Both the position numbers and the translations under genes were made by a program. Under the pieces are notes generated by a model. That model ran no database searches, was not told the DNA's origin, and saw only the letters and a list, made by a program, of their open reading frames with translations. Below, piece after piece: positions 57,227 to 64,000 of a stretch of 64,000 nucleotides of DNA. Origin of the DNA: Bacillus badius NBRC 15713 (GTDB taxonomy: Bacteria > Bacillota > Bacilli > Bacillales > Domibacillaceae); NCBI RefSeq assembly GCF_001591605.1, contig NZ_BCVF01000006.1, positions 1-64,000 on the forward strand. Direction: 5' to 3'. Each line of letters opens with the position of its first letter. Position 1 is the first letter of the stretch.

Positions 57227-57805
57227 TTATTTTGAATGTTTAAATACTCCGCGGTTCAGATAGAAATAATCCCATCCTGACCAAATAGTAAAGAATGCTG
57301 CAACCCAAAGGGCCCAATCGGCAAACGGGATGCCTAACGCTTCAAATGGGGCATTATGAAGCAATAAAGCAGCAATCGCAATAATTTGCGTCCATGTCTT
57401 GATTTTTCCAAGCATGTTAGCTGCCACTACTTCTCCCTCTCCTGCTAAGATCAGCCGCAGGCCGGTCACCGCAAATTCGCGGCTAATAATAATAATGACA
57501 ATCCAGGAAGCGGCTAAACCAAAATCAACAAGGACGATCAGGGCTGCTGAGACAAGCAGTTTATCAGCCAGCGGATCTAAAAATTTCCCCAGATTAGTGA
57601 CCAGGTTCAGCTTTCTTGCATAATACCCGTCAATCCAATCCGTTGTGGAGGCTACAATAAACAGCATGGCTCCCCAAAAGTGGGCAGCAGGCATTGTAGT
57701 TCCTAAAATGGTTAAGCTGCCCCAGTTAAAGTCTGCGAGCATGATCACCAGAAACAGCGGGATCATTAAAATTCTTGAAACTGTAATCTTATTCGGTAAA
57801 TTCAC
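57227..57805 (-). CDS. pgsA: CDP-diacylglycerol-glycerol-3-phosphate 3-phosphatidyltransferase
   Basis: 192 residues from GTG 57805, preceded by GGAGGG. Multispanning CDP-alcohol phosphatidyltransferase with DWIDGYYARKL...GKFLDPLADK, matching DG-x2-AR-x8-G-x3-D-x3-D. Makes phosphatidylglycerophosphate. Confidence 0.96.
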   Translation of the reverse strand: MNLPNKITVSRILMIPLFLVIMLADFNWGSLTILGTTMPAAHFWGAMLFIVASTTDWIDGYYARKLNLVTNLGKFLDPLADKLLVSAALIVLVDFGLAASWIVIIIISREFAVTGLRLILAGEGEVVAANMLGKIKTWTQIIAIAALLLHNAPFEALGIPFADWALWVAAFFTIWSGWDYFYLNRGVFKHSK

Positions 57806-57868
57806 GATGGACCCTCCAACTATTCTATCGCTGGACAACATGGCAAGCTGTCCAAATTATCTGCCGGA

Positions 57869-58729
57869 TTATTGCTCAGCCGGTTTCACCTGAACGATGA
57901 TATCCTGCCTTACCTGTTCAGCAGCAGGGAGCTGATAGGACAATGTTTCGCCATTTACTTTAACTTCCGCATCAGGAGCAAAGCCAACGACGACTTTCGC
58001 TTCTGTTTGGCCCGTTAAATCAAATGTCTGTGATTGGCCCTTAGCCAGCATATTGTTATAGTAGCTCTTGCCGCTTCCATCCTTGACTGTTATCCACGTT
58101 TCCCCTTTAGATAGAACAGTTAGTTCAAATTTCTCGGCATTTTGAAGAACGTAGGTTGCTTGTTTGCCGCTTGTTCCAGCTGCAGTAATCGTTTGTTTCG
58201 GTTTAGCTGGTTCCTTTGGTTTTTCTTCTTTTTTAGTTTCTTTTTTTGGTTCCTTCGTTTCTTTCTGATTATCCGTTTGCTCCTTCGGCTGTTCCACGAC
58301 TGTTTCTTCTTTTACTGCCTTATCATTGGAATCGCTTTTTGGAATGAGGAACCAGACGAGAACAAGCGCACCAATTACAAAAGCAGTCACTAACATCTTC
58401 GGCAAATACTCAAGGAACTTTGAAGGTTCTGCCGGCACTGTAGACCGAACATTTTCGACCTTCGTTGCTCGCTGTGGAATTTCGTCTTCATAAGAAGAAG
58501 GAATTTCACTTTTGTACTCTTCAAACAATTGCTCAGCGTCCAAACCGACCGCTTCGGCATATTGCTTAATAAATGCCCGTACATAGAATTTGCCAGGCAT
58601 CATATCGTAGTTTCCTTCTTCAATGCCCTGTAAATATCTTTTTTGAATTTTTGTCATTTCCTGCACATCTGCTAAGGACAGGCCTTTTGCTTCCCGTGCT
58701 TCTTTCAAGCGGTTTCCTAATTCTGTCAC
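57869..58729 (-). CDS. rodZ: RodZ-type cell-shape protein (YmfM)
   Basis: 286 residues from GTG 58729 (GGAAGG eight bases upstream; a GTG nine bases earlier is possible). Cytoplasmic helix-turn-helix (LGNRLKEAREAKGLSLADVQ), one TM helix (about 117-135, MLVTAFVIGALVLVWFLI), a Lys/Glu/Pro-rich linker, then a DUF4115 extracytoplasmic beta domain. Links MreB to the elongation machinery. Confidence 0.93.
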   Translation of the reverse strand: MTELGNRLKEAREAKGLSLADVQEMTKIQKRYLQGIEEGNYDMMPGKFYVRAFIKQYAEAVGLDAEQLFEEYKSEIPSSYEDEIPQRATKVENVRSTVPAEPSKFLEYLPKMLVTAFVIGALVLVWFLIPKSDSNDKAVKEETVVEQPKEQTDNQKETKEPKKETKKEEKPKEPAKPKQTITAAGTSGKQATYVLQNAEKFELTVLSKGETWITVKDGSGKSYYNNMLAKGQSQTFDLTGQTEAKVVVGFAPDAEVKVNGETLSYQLPAAEQVRQDIIVQVKPAEQ

Positions 58730-58747
58730 CCGTAACACCTTCCATAA

Positions 58748-59539
58748 TTAAAAGTTAAAACCACCAAAGTCCATATCCTGGAATAAGTTGTTTTTTTCTA
58801 CCGGTTCGTATGTAATTTCTTCATCAGGATGATTGCGAAGCTCAATAATATAATCAAAGTCCTCTAAACTATATTCGCTGTTTTGCACAAAGATATCCGG
58901 ATGCTCCACCACTTTAACGGCAGGCAGTCTCATGATTTCGCGAACAAGCTGCCAATGTCTTTCGTTGGCCCGCTTTGTTGACACAACACCATCCATAATA
59001 AAAAGGTGATTCGGATTATACTCATCCCGAATTAATTGGTCACGAACCGTTTGCTTAATCATTGTAGAGGAGACGAACAGCCATCGCTTATTCGCACAAA
59101 CGCTCGCTGCCACAATCGATTCTGTTTTCCCAACTCTCGGCATTCCGCGAATGCCAATTAATTTGTGCCCTTCCATTTTATACAATTCTGCCATAAAATC
59201 AACGAGAAGTCCAAGCTCATCCCGCACGAAACGAAAGGTTTTTTTATCATCAGCATCCCGCTGGATATAACGGCCGTGTCTGACGGCCATTCTGTCCCTT
59301 AGTTTAGGTTCCCTTAATTTAATAATTTGAATCGTATCCATTGTCTTTAAAATGGATTCAAGCCTTCTAATTTGATCCTCACTCTGTGCGAGCATTAAAA
59401 GACCGCGGCTCGCTTCGTCAACTCCATTAATCGTTACAATGTTAATGGAAAGCATACCGAGCAGCGAAGCCACATCTCCTAATAATCCCGGACGGTTTTT
59501 GACAATTTTATATTCTAAATACCATTCTTTTTTGGACAT
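58748..59539 (-). CDS. ymfK: YmfK, DUF3388 protein with ACT-like N-terminus
   Basis: 263 residues from ATG 59539 (AGGAG eight bases upstream). Residues 5-80 look like an ACT domain (KNRPGLLGDVASLLGMLSIN); the rest is DUF3388 with an NTPase-like RGMPRVGKTESIVAA near 134. Conserved in Bacillus between ymfJ and rodZ; function unknown. Confidence 0.88.
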   Translation of the reverse strand: MSKKEWYLEYKIVKNRPGLLGDVASLLGMLSINIVTINGVDEASRGLLMLAQSEDQIRRLESILKTMDTIQIIKLREPKLRDRMAVRHGRYIQRDADDKKTFRFVRDELGLLVDFMAELYKMEGHKLIGIRGMPRVGKTESIVAASVCANKRWLFVSSTMIKQTVRDQLIRDEYNPNHLFIMDGVVSTKRANERHWQLVREIMRLPAVKVVEHPDIFVQNSEYSLEDFDYIIELRNHPDEEITYEPVEKNNLFQDMDFGGFNF

Positions 59540-59653
59540 TGACAACGCTCCTAGCAGCTTTATGGAAAAGCCGGTTAATGATAATGTCTAGGTACTATCA
59601 TATATGATTTATTGCCTTATTGAAAGAAAAAAGAGAGGGAAAAGCTCCCTCTC

Positions 59654-59911
59654 TTAGCGACTTCCATTATTTTGAACTAATTTTACCATCATGCTGGCGA
59701 TGGCTTTTTGCTCTTCTTCAGAAGCAACAGACCATAAATCAGATAATACTCTTTCCTGTTCATTTTTAGGATCTACTTTGCTGGCCAAATAATCGCCAAC
59801 TTGGTAAGCAATGTTGTTCACTGCGTCGTTGTTCATTCCTGCACTTGTCGCTTGGTTTAATTTGTCACCTAAAAAGTTCTTCCACTCATTCCAGTTTTCA
59901 AGTACTGACAT
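59654..59911 (-). CDS. ymfJ: YmfJ, DUF3243 protein
   Basis: 85 residues with a strong AAAGGAGG site. Small helical protein (VLENWNEWKNFLGDKLNQA, LSDLWSVASEEEQKAIASMM). Conserved in the ymf cluster, function unknown. Confidence 0.9.
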   Translation of the reverse strand: MSVLENWNEWKNFLGDKLNQATSAGMNNDAVNNIAYQVGDYLASKVDPKNEQERVLSDLWSVASEEEQKAIASMMVKLVQNNGSR

Positions 59912-59979
59912 GTGATTGTCCCTCCTTTATTGAGTTGCAACATTAGTTTGTTCCCGGGACAAAAATTTATGCATATAAA

Positions 59980-60702
59980 TCATGTGTACCAGCCGCCATT
60001 TACCGCGAGTACTTGGCCGGTTATGTAAGAAGCGGCAGGTGATGAAACAAAATAAACAGCTTCAGCGATCTCACGAGCAGCACCGAGACGCCCCATCGGA
60101 ATATCAGCGGCAATTTCCGCTTTTTCCTCCGGTGAAAATTGAGCCATCATCGGCGTATTGACCGCTCCGGGAGCAATCGCATTTACCCGGATACTAGAAG
60201 GAGCCAACTCTTTCGCCAAAGCCTTTACAAAGGCAATCTGAGCCCCTTTTACGGTGGAATAGGCGACCTCGCAAGCAGCACCTGTTTGCCCCCATATCGA
60301 GGAGACGAGAACAACAGACGGCGAAACGGCTTTGCGCAATTTTGGGATCGCCTTTTGAATAATCATCATTGGACTTTTTACATGGAGCTGCCACAATTTA
60401 TCCATTTCTTCTTCCTCTATTTCCTGGAATAAGCTGTAATGCGCTGTTCCCCCCGCGAAGACAGCTGCTTCCAGTGAAAATAACTGGCTTGAAAGGAAAT
60501 GAGCGCCGGCCGAAGAAGTTAAATCCGCCTGAATGGCGATCACCTCGGCCCCCGTTTCTTCTAGCTCTTGTTGCAGCCGTTCTATTTTTTCTCTCCCTTG
60601 GTAATATTGCAAATATAAACTCCAGCCCTCTTTTGCCAGCTTTCTTGAGATTTCTTCCCCAATTCCCCCGCTCGCTCCTGTAACGAGCGCATATCTTTTC
60701 AC
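59980..60702 (-). CDS. ymfI: Short-chain dehydrogenase/reductase YmfI
   Basis: 240 residues. Rossmann motif VTGASGGIGEEISR (7-20), catalytic VLVSSIWGQ...YSTVKGA (Ser-Tyr-Lys) and APGAVNTPMM. Probably an NADPH-dependent oxidoreductase; related to FabG but the substrate is unknown. Confidence 0.9.
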   Translation of the reverse strand: MKRYALVTGASGGIGEEISRKLAKEGWSLYLQYYQGREKIERLQQELEETGAEVIAIQADLTSSAGAHFLSSQLFSLEAAVFAGGTAHYSLFQEIEEEEMDKLWQLHVKSPMMIIQKAIPKLRKAVSPSVVLVSSIWGQTGAACEVAYSTVKGAQIAFVKALAKELAPSSIRVNAIAPGAVNTPMMAQFSPEEKAEIAADIPMGRLGAAREIAEAVYFVSSPAASYITGQVLAVNGGWYT

Positions 60703-60794
60703 GCTTTTCGTCCCCCATTCTGTTTACGTAAGAAGCAGCTGAGCTTCTCTCTCCTTTATACGGAAAGATAAAGTCCAGCTGCTTCACCAGGCAT

Positions 60795-62087
60795 TCAGCC
60801 TTGTTTTGGCAAAATATAAAAAGCAGTCAAGCGATTTTCTGACACCATCCGTTCAGCTGTGTGCTTTACATCCTCAAGTGTAATCGCTTCTAAAAGCGGC
60901 ACCACTTCAAATAAATCCATTTCATTAAATGCATAGCGGATAAATTGATTAGCAATGTATTCCGGTGAATTAACGGCCCGAAGAAACGAACCAATTTTCT
61001 TTTTAATCGACCGTTCTACCGCCTCTTCTGTTAAGTACTTTCCTGTTTTTGCTTCAAGCAGAATAGTGCGGATGCGGTCCCCCAGCTCCTCAGGCTTCGT
61101 TGTATCTCCGCCGACCATGGCAAATCCAAAGCCTTTTTCCTGCGTATAATCGTAATAGAAGGTTTCATCAATTAATCCTTCCCGATAGAGCTGATAATAA
61201 AGCGGAGAGCTCTTTCCAAAGAGAATATCAAGCAAAATGTTCATCGTCAGCTCCCGTTTTTGCAGCTCTTCTCCTTGCAATTCCGTGTCAATTGCTTTAA
61301 TCCCCACTTGGCATTTGGATAATTGAACATTCATTTCCAACACCCGTTTTTGTTCCTTGACTTCTTCCGGCTCCTCTTCAATCAGGCGGTGCACTTCCTC
61401 CTGCTTTTGATAGTCCTTTTTCGCCTGGTTTTCCCGAACGAGCTTGATCGTTTCGTCAGGATCAACCGGCCCGACGATAAATAGGAGCATGTTGCTCGGG
61501 TGATAAAACGTGCGGTAGCACTCGTACAGATGATCTTTTGTAATCTCGGCGATGGATTCAACTGTTCCGGCAATATCAATTTTGACCGGATGGTTGTGGT
61601 ACATATTTTGAATAAGGCCAAAATAAGCCTGCCAATCAGGGTTATCATCATACATGCGAATTTCCTGACCGATAATCCCCTTTTCCTTCTCTACCGTTTT
61701 CTCGGTAAAGTAAGGGTCCTGGACAAAGTTAATCAGTGTTTCTAAGTTGTCAAACACCTTGTCCGTACTCGAGAATAAATAGGCCGTTCTTGTAAAAGAA
61801 GTAAAGGCATTGGCAGAAGCGCCCTGATGGCTGAAATATTGAAAGACATCTCCATCTGCCTTCTCGAACATTTTATGCTCTAAAAAGTGGGCGATTCCAT
61901 CCGGCACGCGAACGTAGTCCTTCCCGCCCTGAGGAATAAATTGATTATCAATCGAACCGTATTTCGTCGTAAAGGTGGCGTACGTTTTGTTAAACCCTTT
62001 TTTCGGAAGCACGTACACGTCAAGCCCGTTGTCCATTTTCTCAAAATACAACTTTTCCTGCAGCTGATCAAATAGGATTTGTTCCAT
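60795..62087 (-). CDS. ymfH: M16-family zinc peptidase YmfH
   Basis: 430 residues with the inverted zinc motif HFLEH (GIAHFLEHKMFEK near 68) and the downstream glutamate region EKEKGIIGQEI. Insulinase-like peptidase, expected to work with YmfF as a two-part chamber. Start overlaps the ymfF stop as TAATG. Confidence 0.93.
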   Translation of the reverse strand: MEQILFDQLQEKLYFEKMDNGLDVYVLPKKGFNKTYATFTTKYGSIDNQFIPQGGKDYVRVPDGIAHFLEHKMFEKADGDVFQYFSHQGASANAFTSFTRTAYLFSSTDKVFDNLETLINFVQDPYFTEKTVEKEKGIIGQEIRMYDDNPDWQAYFGLIQNMYHNHPVKIDIAGTVESIAEITKDHLYECYRTFYHPSNMLLFIVGPVDPDETIKLVRENQAKKDYQKQEEVHRLIEEEPEEVKEQKRVLEMNVQLSKCQVGIKAIDTELQGEELQKRELTMNILLDILFGKSSPLYYQLYREGLIDETFYYDYTQEKGFGFAMVGGDTTKPEELGDRIRTILLEAKTGKYLTEEAVERSIKKKIGSFLRAVNSPEYIANQFIRYAFNEMDLFEVVPLLEAITLEDVKHTAERMVSENRLTAFYILPKQG

Positions 62088-63367
62088 TATTCTCCCTCCA
62101 TTCCCGACAAGAAGTACACCGTATCTATTTCGACTTTGTCAGCAACTGCCGTCACTTCTTCTATCGTCATCCGCTCTACCGCCTCAAGCCACTGATCCAC
62201 TGTAACGGCTGTTTGGGCAACGACATTGTGATAAAGCATTTCGATTGCCCCTCTCGCTGTATCCAATGTTTCTAACACTTGATTGCGGATAACTGCTTTC
62301 GTTTGCAGCAGTTCTTTTTCAGAAACCTCTCCATTTTTCATTGCTTGCAGCTGTTCAGCAATAATTTTTACTGCTTTGCTGTAATTTTTGCTGTCGATAC
62401 CGGAAAGAACCATTAAGAAACCTTTATGGCTTTCGAGACGGCTTGCTGCATAATAAGCCAGGCTCTCTTTTTCACGCACGTTTGTAAACAGCTTCGAATG
62501 GGAAAATCCGCCGAAAATGCCGTTAAACAGCTGCAGGGCAAAATAGTCCTTATCTCCAAACGTCACGTGCGTGCGGTAGCCGATATGAAGCTTCCCTTGA
62601 TTAATCTCTTGCTTCTCCACAATTTCCTTCGGTTCAGCAGGTGAGGCGCTCTGTTTGGCTGTTTGGGGAGAACGAGGGGTTCTGCTGTTGAATTGAAATA
62701 AGCGGTCAGCTATTTTTTCCACTTGATCAGCTTCCACATCTCCGACAACATATACATCCATTTCATCTTCCGCAAACACCCGTTCATAATACTGATACAG
62801 CTCGGTCTCATTCAGTTCATCGACCGCTTCCAGTGAGCCATTGGCCTGAAGGGCATACGGATCTCCTTTATACATCTCTTCAAGAAGACGGGCGCTGGCA
62901 AAACGCATTTTATCATCATAGATGGATTGAATCCGCTGTTTTAAATTGCGTTTTTCGTCTTGCACCGTATCCTTGTCCAGCGCTCCGTTGTTTGCTTTCG
63001 GCTTTTGCAAAATTTCATGCATAAACTCTAGAGCTTTTTCAAGCAGCGGTTCCTTCGCTTTCAAGAACTTCTCATTGGGGACTTCCAGTGAAAAGCTCAT
63101 GATATGAAAATCTCCTTTTTTCGCTACATCGACATAAAAGCTGGCGCCGTATAAATCATCGAGATACGAGCGCAAATGTGTGGAAGTCGGATACTTTGCT
63201 GAGTTGCTTTGCAGAACATAAGGCAGCAAGGCTCTTTTCGTTACTGTTTCCTCTTCAAGCGGCGCCTTCATTCTCCATACAATCGTATTGGTCTTATACT
63301 TATCCGTCTTGACGATGTGCAAATTGTATCCTTGTTTTTTTATAATATTTTCATTGACTAATGTCAC
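62087..63367 (-). CDS. ymfF: M16-family protein YmfF, non-catalytic partner
   Basis: 426 residues, M16-like over the full length, but the HxxEH position is lost (RALLPYVLQSNSAKYP). The C-terminal half keeps the substrate-binding R/Y region (KESLAYYAASR). Probably a structural partner of YmfH, like the inactive halves of M16B pairs. Confidence 0.92.
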   Translation of the reverse strand: MTLVNENIIKKQGYNLHIVKTDKYKTNTIVWRMKAPLEEETVTKRALLPYVLQSNSAKYPTSTHLRSYLDDLYGASFYVDVAKKGDFHIMSFSLEVPNEKFLKAKEPLLEKALEFMHEILQKPKANNGALDKDTVQDEKRNLKQRIQSIYDDKMRFASARLLEEMYKGDPYALQANGSLEAVDELNETELYQYYERVFAEDEMDVYVVGDVEADQVEKIADRLFQFNSRTPRSPQTAKQSASPAEPKEIVEKQEINQGKLHIGYRTHVTFGDKDYFALQLFNGIFGGFSHSKLFTNVREKESLAYYAASRLESHKGFLMVLSGIDSKNYSKAVKIIAEQLQAMKNGEVSEKELLQTKAVIRNQVLETLDTARGAIEMLYHNVVAQTAVTVDQWLEAVERMTIEEVTAVADKVEIDTVYFLSGMEGE

Positions 63368-63719
63368 TAAAAAACCCTCCTTTTCCGGCAGCTATGTCTA
63401 TATTTTTATCCGTTTAGGCCATAATTCATGCCCATATTTATGAAAAACTTACTTTCACTATACATGAGCAGGAAGCAATTGAGAATTGAAACGGTTCATT
63501 TAGACGCCTTCTTCCTAAAAAAACACCTGGACAGTTTAAATTAAAGCAAACTGGATGAACGTTAAGCTTACCTGCAGTCTTTGTTATTTTACTCGCAGGG
63601 GGATTCCGCTGAAGGTACTTGGCTTTCTGCGGAGTGGTGATGCTCCATTGGGCCTGCCTGGGGGCGGAGCTGCCCTAAAATCACGGACTTAAGAAGGCTT
63701 AGCATCCAACAAAAATCAA

Positions 63720-63757
63720 AAAAAGGGTTGGAATGAGATCATTCCAACCCTTTTTAT
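63720..63757. terminator. Bidirectional hairpin upstream of ymfF
   Basis: AAAAAGGGTTGGAAT/ATTCCAACCCTTTTT (63720-63755). On the minus strand it would terminate the gene ending at 63929. Confidence 0.8.
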
Positions 63758-63763
63758 CGAATT

Positions 63764-63927
63764 ATTTGCTTGTCGGAGCCAGGCAGTCGGCTCCGCTTTT
63801 CTTTTGTCCAGCTGTGCCTCCTTGCTCCTCAAGATCAAATAACCTTGCACCAATGAAGCCGAAAAGCAGCTTCTTTGGTGTAAGAACATTTGCTTGTCGG
63901 AGCTAAGCAGTCGGCTCCGCTTTTCTT
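63764..63927. repeat. Duplicated intergenic hairpin repeat
   Basis: A 40-nt unit ATTTGCTTGTCGGAGC...CTCCGCTTTTCTT occurs at 63764-63803 and 63888-63927 with 38 of 40 matches; each folds CGGAGCC/GGCTCCG. Between them, TTGCACCAATGAAGC and GCTTCTTTGGTGTAA (63844-63882) form another hairpin. It resembles dispersed structured repeats seen between genes in Bacillaceae. The rest of 63368-63720 shows no gene that I can support. Confidence 0.7.
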
Positions 63928-63928
63928 G

Positions 63929-64000
63929 TTACCGGCTGCCTTTAATGTATGGAGTGCCTGCTGCTTTCGGCGCATCCGCGCGGCCAATAAATCCGGCGAG
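63929..64000 (-). CDS. 3' end of a probable nucleoside ABC transporter permease gene
   Basis: An open frame enters from the right edge and encodes 23 residues ending PKAAGTPYIKGSR before TAA at 63931-63929. This tail resembles the C-terminus of BMP-type nucleoside permeases, whose genes lie upstream of ymfF in B. cereus. Assignment rests on the short tail and gene order only. Confidence 0.5.
   Translation of the reverse strand, partial: LAGFIGRADAPKAAGTPYIKGSR

Noticed and set aside
63560-63700. Possible gene remnant in the GC-rich stretch upstream of ymfF
   Set aside because: No frame with start, ribosome site or recognisable protein; only a few short G-rich and hairpin-like words.

Overview
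The window is a chromosomal segment of an endospore-forming Bacillaceae bacterium, a Bacillus relative that is not B. subtilis itself. The evidence is sporulation genes (spoVK, cotE, spoVS), the conserved blocks hfq-miaA, mutSL-cotE-ricA-miaB, ymdB-rny and pgsA-rodZ-ymfKJIHF, Bacillus-type regulators (GlnR, GlpP, a LexA box, an S-box) and strong AGGAGG-type ribosome binding sites. Most chromosomal genes are on the minus strand.

Positions 1-11,480 are the lysogeny/early end of an integrated temperate phage or related element, cut off by the left edge of the window. From the right: a tyrosine integrase beside the 3' end of glnA; accessory genes that may be expressed in the lysogen (a PD-(D/E)xK protein like the HsdR N-terminus, small membrane and orphan proteins); an ImmA-like protein and a CI-like repressor; a divergent operator region with repeated TTTCGTATA boxes; a Cro-like regulator; then a leftward early operon of tightly coupled, mostly very small genes. 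These lead to an antirepressor, a DUF771 protein, a protein with an SSB-like acidic tail, a replication initiator and a DnaC-type helicase loader. Two short rightward promoter-terminator units lie antisense to tiny early genes, one of which encodes a 33-residue single-TM peptide. This antisense arrangement is the best candidate here for something undescribed.

11.5-16.1 kb carries glnA, glnR (with a perfect GlnR box), ynbB and hflX. 16.2-26.7 kb carries a TRIC-type channel gene and a complete leucine/isovalerate degradation operon (acyl-CoA dehydrogenase, acyl-CoA synthetase, biotin-dependent carboxylase, enoyl-CoA hydratase, HMG-CoA lyase, succinyl-CoA:acetoacetate CoA-transferase) headed by a TetR-family regulator with a near-perfect palindromic operator. 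26.8-34.2 kb carries spoVK, hfq, miaA and the glycerol genes glpD, glpK, glpF, glpP, whose leaders hold matching GlpP-type antitermination sites and a cre-like site. 34.3-38.1 kb is a drug-efflux island: an MFS transporter, a MerR regulator on a 19-bp-spacer promoter, and a BmrA-type ABC exporter.

38.3-48.6 kb carries mutL, mutS, cotE, ricA, miaB and the 2-oxoacid:ferredoxin oxidoreductase korBA. 48.7-57.0 kb carries a dipeptidase gene, spoVS, ymdB, rny, recA (SOS box), metY under a SAM-I riboswitch, and cinA. 57.2-63.4 kb carries pgsA, rodZ, ymfK, ymfJ, ymfI, ymfH and ymfF. The last 0.6 kb is intergenic, with a duplicated hairpin repeat, and ends in the 3' tip of what looks like a nucleoside ABC permease gene. 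I saw no rRNA, tRNA, CRISPR array or intact insertion sequence.
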